Positions 1 to 10,600 of a stretch of 64,000 nt of DNA are shown here, piece after piece. The position numbers and the translations under genes are program-made. Under the pieces are notes generated by a model. The model was given only the letters and a program-made list of their open reading frames with translations, made no database searches and was not told where the DNA came from. This stretch comes from Limanda limanda (lineage: Eukaryota; Chordata; Actinopteri; Pleuronectiformes; Pleuronectidae), in assembly GCF_963576545.1 (NCBI RefSeq), contig NC_083645.1, positions 992,001-1,056,000 on the forward strand, in the 5' to 3' direction. Positions within the stretch are counted from its first letter, which is position 1. Each line of letters starts with the position of its first letter.

Positions 1-267
1 AGTCTGGAGTCAAGTTACAGGGAAGTGTCAAAGCCCAGTAGTGATGGTTTCCTCACCAGTTGGTGGGAGATGATTGTGTTGAATCCTGAACTTTCACAGC
101 AAGTGTCAAGGTGTAATAGGGCTGAGTGCAGAGTGAACCCAAATACATTGCCAGTGGAGCAGCTGGGGTGGTATGAAAACTAATTTTGAGTGGGGAGGGC
201 AGATTGAATGTGTCTCATGTAGTAGCAAAAAGCACAATGGGTCAGTGCTATTATGAGTGGTTATCAT

Positions 268-532
268 GGTAAATGGTTTTGTATTTATATAGCGCTTTTC
301 TAGTCTTGATGACCACTCAAAGCTCTTTACAGTATAGTTTTACATTCACCCAATCACACACACATTCATACAGGGCATCTATTAGCAGCACTTTGTTGTT
401 TCTATGAGGGGCAATTCGGGGTTCAGCGTCTTGCCAAAGGACACTTCCGCATGCAGATGGGGAAGACTGGTGATCGACCTGCGGACCTTCAGGTTGGAGG
501 ACGACCGCTCTACCCCTCAGCCACAGCTGCCC
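268..532 (-). mobile_element. tRNA-derived SINE
   Basis: Read on the minus strand, the unit begins with a tRNA-like head: an A-box-like GTGGCTGAGGGGTAGAGCGG followed by a B-box-like GGTCGATCACC. A body follows containing AAGTGTCCTTTGGCAAGACGCTGAACCC-type sequence, and the unit ends with the AAAGCGCTATATAAATAC-type tail common in fish. A second copy in the same orientation is at 52281-52511 and one in the opposite orientation at 50846-51010. Confidence 0.75.
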
Positions 533-1677
533 AAATCATAAAGATCGTAAAGTCACAGTCTACTTATTTGGCACTGTAGTTATGCGATGTTCCATTTGAA
601 GACATTTATACTTAAGTTATTTCCTATCACAAACTTTACCTAAAATATCACCTATGCTAATTGATGGTTCATGCAAACTCTCCATGACACCATCCATTGT
701 ACTGTCAGTTGTCCTTCATTGAAAATCTGTCAAAATATAACGTCACAGCATCTGCCTAATCTGCAAATTTAGCAAGACACAGGCACTTGTTTTGCGCAGT
801 TTGCCACATAGTTGCACAAGCACAGGCGGAACTTTGAGGTTTACTGCTGCAATGCAAGGACAGGAACAATGACACTTTTCTCAACTCTCCACTCTAGTCC
901 CAAAAAGGAGGAAGTTATCAGATATTTTCACATTGGCACTGACGACACACTTTGTTAACCTTACTGTTTACTGAGTAGATATTGCAGAATAATTTTTTCT
1001 ATGATACAGAATAGTATGAAACTGAACATAACACGACTTGTTTGCGAAATGTACTAAGTACAATATGTGAACATTGAACATCATATGTGTTTTTAGTCAA
1101 ATAACCCATTGTCTCAAAAAACGAGCACTATTAGCTGGGCTCATAGCTTGGAAACATTTTTAGAATTTGAATCCCTCTCTTTTTGTACTTGGGTTCTGTT
1201 GGACATTTTAAACTTACAGTTGTTGACGGTCCGAGTTAACAGAGCAAAGGAATCAGTTACAGAGGCTTATTCCCTCACAATGAACCTCAAGAACTTTTTT
1301 TTGTGAAGTTCTGAAGGAATTGGTGGGCTAAATCAGGGGGATAGGAGGGTGGGGCTCCTTTGTTCCTTAGCAATTTATTTTCTTTTTCTTTTGTTATTAT
1401 TTGAGCTTTTAGTTTGCTATGTATTTGCGTGTATTTTTGTGAATTTTTTAATAAAACTGAAACAATAAGATTTAAACGTTGACAATATTTAAAACACATA
1501 TCTAGTCTTATTATTTATAGCTATGATATAATACAGGTCCCTCAAAAACCTAAAGGTCATTCGTGATACATGGAACCGAAACAGTCGTATCAGCTTTTAA
1601 AGTAGAAAATTAGTTAAAATGATAGTGTGAACTCAGGCTATAAGTGAACTAAAGTGTGGGTTTTTGGTGTTCTGCAG
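533..1677. other. Intronic sequence of tctn1, nothing identified
   Basis: AT-rich sequence without a recognisable exon or named repeat. Short open frames on both strands have no coding character. Confidence 0.4.
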
Positions 1678-4600
1678 GTTGTTCCTGTGGATGTCGCTTC
1701 AGTCATCCAGCAGTCTGTAGAGGGGACTCTGACTAAGTGGAACATGAGTGGAGGAGAAAAACTCAGTCCTGTTCTCCTGACCCCAGAACTCTGTGCTAAT
1801 GTAGTGCTGAAGGTGAGTCCACCACTTAACAGTTTGTGGGACATTACACATATTTATGGCTACAAACTGTTTTTGATAAAGAGTAATTTTTTCTACCAAA
1901 ACATTACAAATATTCAATGTTAGATTTAATTAATTCTTAAGCATTTGATCTTGTCAGGGTGGAAAAACTAAATCATAAGACACATGCAGTATATTAGGCA
2001 CACTAGTACAACCAAATGCAGTCCAGTACAACAGCTCCACCTTAAGATCTATCTTTACAAATTCATTAATGTTAATCGTTGTTGACTGTGTCAGAAATTA
2101 GTAAATAAGGTAAGAAGCTCATAGTTAAAGGATTTGTACTGTGTCATACTAAATGGTATTTTTGTCCTTTTTTGGATTGTTGACATATATATATTATTAT
2201 AATATTGTTGGTACATAATTAAGTGGAGAAAACACAACACCACTAAATTCATTCACAGAAAATAATTTCACCACAAATAAAAAGTTTGATTGTCTGCTGG
2301 CATTTCGTTTCCTCAGGTTGCATACGTCATGAAGTACAACCCAGCCGGTGAGATAGTGAATGTGAGCGTATCTTTGGTACTTGGATTTGTTAGTGAAACA
2401 GCACTGCCCCTGAAACAGGAGTTTCAAATCACCTTTCTCCAGGTACTGTCACTCAACCACATATTTTTGCCTTATCACAGGTTGTTATGCAAATGTTTTT
2501 TTGTGCTGTTTTGCAATCAGAATCTGCAATTTGAACAAGGTACTGTATTAGCTGTACTTACTAAGTAGGTTTCCTTTTTAATATCCTAAGATTTGAAGAA
2601 TATAAACTATTGGTTGCTCACTGTTTTTTTTGCAATGACTGCAGTTGAAGAGCAATCTGAATGATTTTTTTTTAATCTCAATATTGCTAAAAGTGAAGCA
2701 TTGTCAATTTCTCTGTGAAGAAATGTAGGTACAGTTCTCAGAAAATGGAAAAGACATTCAATTTAAGTTCTGTTGGTAGATAATGTACATTAATAAACTA
2801 CAAGCGAGACAGGCTGCAGCTGGTTGTTCAGTCCTGTGGTGTGGCATGTCATTGAGCTTAATCATACCAGCATACATTGGCACCTCTCCTACTACAGTCA
2901 CTAGAGAGATCATCACCTGACAATCAGCCAGTAAAGATTTTAGCAAGAACTTAAATAACTTAATAATTTTGAATTAATCAATCCAGCCATAATTCTCCTG
3001 CCACTTTTTGTCACTTAAGGCAAGATCCTATTGTTCTCATTGCTCCATACAGCTGGACGTACTAAAAAATGTATTATTACTCTCAATAAATGCATGTATT
3101 AAATAAGTAATTTTGGGCCCACTGCTTTCCTATCATTCCTTAACATGTATGAGTTACTAAGGATCATTTAATGTACACCCTGTATATGAATCAACCAATC
3201 AAATTTGATTTGTGTAGCCCATATTCAAAAATCACAATTGTCCTCATAGGGCTGTTCAAGAAGCCAAATCGTCTGCCCTCAACCCTCAGCAAGAGGAAGA
3301 ACCACCAAAAATAATATAAACAGGGGTGGGGGTGGGGAAATTTAAACCTAAGAGGGAGTCGGGAGTGACTGATCTCTCAGGATGGACAGAAGTGCAATAG
3401 ATGTCACGTGTAGCAGAGCACAACAAAATACCACTAGTTACAGCATTCATGAGTAAAGAAAATTGTTATGATAGTGGTATTGCAAATTCTGGTATCATAT
3501 GTGAGTAAGCATATTTTTTATCTAAGCAATCTAGTTGTAATCATAATCCACGATCAGTTGCCACCACCATCCACTGTGGCTGCAGCTGTGATTTTTATCT
3601 GCAATGATAAAACAGGACTCCACGGAAAAAGTCAAGTCAGTAACATTTATTAATAAGACATTAATATGATGTGGGAGAAGAGAAAAGAGAAGCTCTATAT
3701 GCCATAGCACCATAGCTAAGAGCTGGTCCATGTAGAAAGTCACATATTACTCATAAATGAGCATCAAAGTTTGATATTCACCAAATGTGATTGGAATATT
3801 ACTGGCGAGGGTGTCTCCAGATTAATCACTTATGGAGCTGAATTATTAAAAGTCAAGGTCAACAAGAATGTAGTCCAAAAAGCCTGTTCTCAAAGACTTC
3901 TCCATAAACAAGTGAGACAATCGAAAACTTATATTGATCAGTATTCCCCATCATTTGATGTCATATGATAAGTGACCTATTAAGAAGTCAAAGGAAAATA
4001 GCGTCATACATAGTTAAAAATTACTTTTAAGGTATCTCAATTCTATAGAGCTCTAGATGCAACCTAAAGTTTATATAGATCAAAAATGTATGTCTGATCA
4101 TGTGGGAGGTATGGTGTCTATCACTTTTGAGTCAGCAAATGAAATCATATAGTGTACGAATGCATTATGTTTTGCAACCAATCTACAGCTTATATATATT
4201 AACAAACATTCATCATTATATAGTTTAAATTATTTCATGATGACATCAATATGAAATGGCAATATTACAACAAACAGACCATAGCATTATCTGATTGGGG
4301 TATAGTCGGCGGTGCAGGATATGCATTGCACCTCTGATGCTCTGATTGGTGATTTATCTCACCATCATTATCAAAAAACTAAATCAGAGTATTTTTCTCT
4401 GCCTGTAAACAATTGACTCATCTTGCACTCAGTGGTATTTACTCATTTTGTGTCCCAATGATATTGACTGCTGGTTTTCTGAGAATAAAGGACAAATGTT
4501 GAATGTCCCTTGTACGTTTGAAAGTCTTCTGCACAATTGAGTAGATGTTAGCAGGTGTTAGTGGCCACCAGCAGATTAGGGACATAACTGTGCACCTTAG

Positions 4601-7600
4601 CCAATCAAGTGTTTTGGGCTTCTTATCAATCAATCAATCAATCAAGTTTTATTTGTATAGCCCACATTCACAAATAACAATTCGTCTCATGGGGCTTTAA
4701 CATTGTGTGACATCCTCTGTCCTTAACCCTCAACAAGAGTAAGGAAAAACTACTAAAAACCCTTTTCACAGGTAAAAATATGTAGAAACCTCAGAGAGAG
4801 CCACATGTGAGGGATCCCTCTCTCAGGACGGACAGAAGTGCAATAGATGTCAGGTGTAAGAAAACATCATCAGGATTTTTAGCAGCATCCATTAGGCTAA
4901 ACATTTTTCAATACTATGTGTCAGGCAGTCCCGCTGCAATCACAGTCTCTGGCCAGCAGCAAGACCACGATCCAGCATCAGGATGAGATCCACTATAATC
5001 CACAGTCATTGTCCACCGCCGCCAGTTAGAATCCATTATCAGCTGCCGCCTCGGTCGTGGTCCCTCATCATCCGATGCCAACGCGACAAAGGATCCTCCA
5101 TTACAACGACGATCAGCTGGCACGATACAGAATCCACCACTGGATCCACCATTGCGACCTCCGACACGCGATCCACAATCATAATCCATGGTGCGGCCAC
5201 AGCTGTGGCCCTGCATCCGCGGGCGCTAAGGCACAGAAACTCTGGGAAAAGGGGTCAAGTTAGTAACATGTACTGATCAGATAAGAATTATCTTGATGTG
5301 ATAAATATGGAGAAAAGGAAGGAGAAGCAGGAAAGAGAAGCTCCGTGTGTCTTGTGTCATAAATTCCCTGTGCGTCTTAGCATCATCAGGGGTTTTTGCC
5401 ATTTAATCAAATTTGGAACATCGCACAAATTAGCTCTAACTATAAGCTTTATAAAAAAGGAAGGTTTTGAGTCTACTTTTAAACGAACAGAGCGTGTCTG
5501 CCTCCCTAACTGAAAGTGAGAGATTATTCCACAGCAGTGGGGCTTGATGGCTAAAAGCTCTGGCTCCTACTCTACTTTTAGAGACTTTAGGGACAACAAG
5601 TAAACCTGAGTTCTGGGATCGGAGTGCTCTAGTAGGTTGATATGGAACTAACATCTCTTTAAGGTAAAGAGGTGCCATAGCATTAAGGGCCTTGAAGGTG
5701 AGGAGGAGAATTTTAAATTCTATTCTAGATTTAACAGGAAGCCAGTGTAGCGATGCTAATACTGGAGAAATGTGCTCTCTTTTCTTAGTTCTCGTCAGGA
5801 CACGTGCTGCGGCATTTTGGACCAGCTGCAGAGTCTTTAACGACTTGCTGCTGGAGCCTGATAATAATGAATTACAATAGTCCAGTCTCGATGTAACAAA
5901 GGCGTGGACTAGTTTTTCTGCATCTTTTTGCGAAAGGACATGTCACACCTCAAGTTCAGACTTAGAGCCTGAACTTGAGGGTAAACTGAGGTTAAAGGTA
6001 AATCTGACTGGCTACTGGCTTGTATGGCGGTACTATGAAAGCAATGTGGCCCACTCAGTAGATCAGACATCATTAGCTCTATGTCTTATTAAACTTAGCA
6101 CTGTCCCTTTTTAGAACGTAAGACAAGATTGAGAATACATAATACACGTTCTGCCGCACTAATTAATACCTACCGCCAATTGATGTAATCGGATGTTAGT
6201 GACCAACAGCAGATGTTAGGGACACATCTTCAGTTGTGTTCCTTAGTGTCATCAGGTGTTTTGGTCTTTAACATGTTATTCTTGACAATAAATATAAATA
6301 TGTCTTTTGTCTGTTATACAGCAGGATGTTGAGGAGGTGGCTGTGGATAATAGTGGAAATCCAGGTTATGTGGTTGGACTGCCTCTTGTGTCTGGAACAA
6401 GAACACATGAATATCCTTTATCTGAATCATTGACAGCGTCCTTCGACAGCAGCAGTAGGTGGTGCAGTGGTGGCTGAGAAGGGTATGAAGGGGTATCATG
6501 ATGTGCTACAAGGCTCAGGATTTGTCCTTAACAGTCATCTTCACTGGGATTGTCAGAAGCATCGACTCTAGACAAACACTGTCTCTTCTGGATGCAGCTG
6601 AGGATCAAGACTGTCTGCGTGGTCGACATCACCGCTCCCCTGTCCTTTTTGGTCTGGATTCTGTGTCTGGCTGCACATTAAGGCAAGGCACACTGACCAA
6701 ATCATATTCTTGTGTATAGCTATACTGTCTTGTTTAGAATTGGGGTGATTTGTCTTTTTCCTGCAGACTGGAGGATACGGCCAACTGCTCCCTGGTCTCC
6801 CAAGTGCTCCTGGATGTTCTGAGAGGACCAAACTATCCCCAGTATGTAGCTTCTTTTGGAAACTCCCCATTAAACAATCCACTGGACTGGGTGCAAATCG
6901 GCAGCTTCCGTCCTGGGGTAAGCACAGCTTTGAAAACAGAAAATAGTATAATCCTGAGGCCCTCCCATTCCTGTGAACGCAATATCTCAAGAATGCCTTG
7001 AGGAAATTTCTTCAACTTTGGTACAAATATGCCCTTGGACTCAAGGAATAACTTTGGTGGTCAAGGTCAAGGTCACTGTGACCTCACAAAGCACATTTTT
7101 GGCCTTGTGAAGGTGATACCTCTCAAACACAGTGAAGGAATCCTTTCACATTTTGCACAAATATGCACTTGGACACTAGGATTAACTGATTGGTGGCAAA
7201 AGGTAAAAGTTTTTTGCCTTGTGAATGCAATACCTCCCAAGCTCCTTTAGGGTTTTTCTTCACATTTGGCACAAATATTCACTTGTACTTGTACATCTCA
7301 GTGGCTTCACAAAGTAAGTTGATGTTTTTCTGGAAAAAGATATCTTAAAATCAGCTCAAGGGAATTTTTTCGAATTTGGTACAAATGTTTGCTTGTACTG
7401 TACTTGTATTCACTGATTTCATTTTGGAAGCCAAAGGTCACAGTCACCTCACGTTCCTGGGAATGTGATATAGTAGGACTGCCCATGGTACATTTTATAA
7501 CATCTGATACAATTCACTTTGACTCTCTGATTTACTGACTCAATTTTGGTGGTCAAAGGCCAAGGTCATGGTGGCCTTATATAAATCTGGGAAAATTAGT

Positions 7601-10600
7601 ATGTAGAAATATGCACTTGTTTCTTTTTTGCATTGATAATCCCATATTTTGACATAATTTCATGTTGCTTTCCCATGCACTTGATTGAACCCGCATATAG
7701 CAGAGATGTTATTGAACTTAACTGCTCCTCTAATTACAAAGCATCCTGCCAGGGGTGTCTACAGACCCCTGCTAGCAGCCTGAAGCTGTGTGCGTTTGAT
7801 TTCCAAGCTTTTCAATTTACACTGGATGAATGGCAAATGTCATTGATTCACCTGAATTAGCACAGATGTTATGATGATAATAAAGGTTTGTCACTTTAGT
7901 AACTGCAAGCAATAACATTGGTTAATTTAAGATATCAACAATGTTATTACAATTACATCCCCGCAAAACTTTTTGTCACGTATGTTTACATCGACGACTA
8001 GTGATGACGTGACAGGTTTTCTGAGGAGTACTGACGATATATTGGCTTCTTGAAACCTTGTCCCAATTTGTAGAGTATGATTTCCACCACTTACCCTTGT
8101 AACTCTGTGTAAAAGGGTCAAGGTAACCCTCAAAAACAAGGGGAAGGGAGAAGGGGTGAAATCTGATATTTTTAGAGTTCAATCACTTGTCTACAACATG
8201 ACTGAGTCCACCGGGTGGCAAATCAAATTGATTGGACACTATCTGTAGACCTTTGTCTTAAAATGGTAGAGTCATAGTACTGGACAAAGCTTATCCATTT
8301 TGTATGTATGCCACTTCTCCAGCAAGGATGTGAGGAGGTAAATTGATGCCAGAATATTGAGCCAATCCATCATTCAAATTAAAACCAACAGGGTTACATA
8401 ATTGTTCCATACAAACATAACACTGCACCTGTATCACCAAGTACGACTTAAGTTTTCAAATAATGTGTCCGCACCAACGTGTTTATAATCACTGCAGTGA
8501 ACGTGTCTTTGCTGTCAACTGCATAGAGTGCACAGAGCGCACTAGAGACCACTTCCACAAAATGAAATCTGTGTTCACCTTAATTCCAAATGATTTCCCA
8601 GAGTGGAGGTTAGGCTCCCACTGACTTACGTGTGATGTAATAGGTCCAATTGCTGTAACCATAAATACTGTGACGACAGTTGTGCGTAATGCTGCGTGGA
8701 GGGTGCACTGGCACTGATAGAGCAGTGTGCAGAAATTCAGTTTAGCGACTATGAAGATTTCCTGCCCCATGATAATGACTGGCTCATCAGCTGTCATAGA
8801 TTTCCATTGAGCTGTGATCTTTAATCTTTGTGCTGAACTGAGTCCAGTATTACATAGAAGGCTCTAAAGGAGGTGAGCCATCCCAGCACAAACACAAGTT
8901 GTCAGCCCTTTGGGTTCATTAGCCATCAGGTCTGTGTGTGATATGATTTACACTGTATACTTTTCACCGTTCTCCTCGAACCCCCTTTATAGATTGGGGA
9001 TATCAAATTTGTCTCTGAATTAAATAATGCCAGGCAGCCCACCCACTGAGGCTCTCTGGAGGTCGAGCATGTGGTCCCCTCACCACTGCAGTGCGCATCT
9101 ACTTTTTGTATGAATCCAATGCAATGTTTTATAGACGAGCCCCCTAGTCTCCACTTAGAGTCAGCCGTCTGAACAAACTGAACCCAACACCGAGTCTGAC
9201 AGAACAGTCAGAGGCCATAAGAATGACCATTGCAGCAGTCAATCTAGCATTCATGTGGTAGAGTGACTAGATGGAAGCTATTGAGTAAAAAGCAAATGGC
9301 AGCATGTATGAGATCTGCTGAATCTCTGGTCTGATGGGACAAAGACGTACGTCTTTTAGAGTCTCATTCAGTGTGCGAATAACCCTGTTACAGTCAGGGG
9401 TCCCCCTTCCTAGTGCTCCATTGTTATGCTAAAGTACCCTCTGATCGACATCTGACCCCCCCAATAAATACATAAAATAAGAACATCAATAGTGATGATT
9501 GTTTCTATTATTTTGATATTCTCAAAATGAATCCGCTAAGGCTTGTGTGGTCAAAAAAAACTCTAGCTAACCAAAGCCTTTACACTGTAAAAGTTACAGC
9601 TACAATATCCAGGTGGCTCCACTGGTCAACAGGTGACTCTTCCCCTCTGCACTTTTCTAATCACTCACACTTAGAGCTGATCTTTATAAAAACCTGCTGA
9701 ATTCATACTTATGTTCGCTGGATAAAGGGGGCAACGCTTCTTCTGAAACAATGAAGTCAAAACGCTGTGTTCATCATTTAATCGATGTCTGATCATGAAA
9801 CCAGATCGTTCTGCTGAGGCATCACATCTCGTGTTGTGTGGCATTTGAACTTTGCTGTGAAAGTGTTGGACATTTTGTCATGTGTTTAAATACGGGTCTC
9901 ATAAACTCGAGAGCAAATCAACCAACCAACCAACACAAAGTAAAATTCAAGTCCTGTATGTGTCCTGATAAATTCTGATTAGTGATGGTGGTAATTGTTA
10001 ACATGTACTAGAGTGAGCTGGAGAGTGGGGAAGGGGGGACATGTGGTAGGATCTTGCAGAATGGTACAGGGATACCAACGTGTGTCTGCCCCAATCCTAA
10101 AGGAACTACAGGCCACCTCTGCAAAATATTTTACTTAATACTGGAGATACTACGACCCCCAATAATTTTGTTGTTGAGGCTTTCAGGGGGTCTCAAGTGT
10201 CAATCAAGGGTTCTCATGCCCCCGAGACCCCCTGTATTTCGCACCACAGGTCTCATTGCTTATCATCTGGCTAATACCAACCATGGTGAAGCTGGAGAGA
10301 TGTGAAGCTGCTGAGATTGTAATTATTTATTGAATTTGAACCTTTGATTGTCTGGAGTGGTTTGCATAACTGTATGCCACTGCTTATCACAGTTGTTAAT
10401 TAAACTTGACTTTAATACCACAATCACTTGTTAGTTTATTACAACTGTGACCTTAAGGTTAGACAAATATCAACTCTGAATTAGGGATGCACCGATCCGC
10501 TTTTTTCACCTCCGATACCGATATCTGAGGTTTAGTATCGGCCGATACCGATCCGATACCGATACAAATTAAACAGTCGGATTCCCCTGGTCCGCACCAG

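Noticed and set aside
6568..6990. 140-codon minus-strand frame
   Set aside because: It is the antisense shadow of tctn1 exons 6535-6682 and 6767-6917, which carry the real, family-matching frame.
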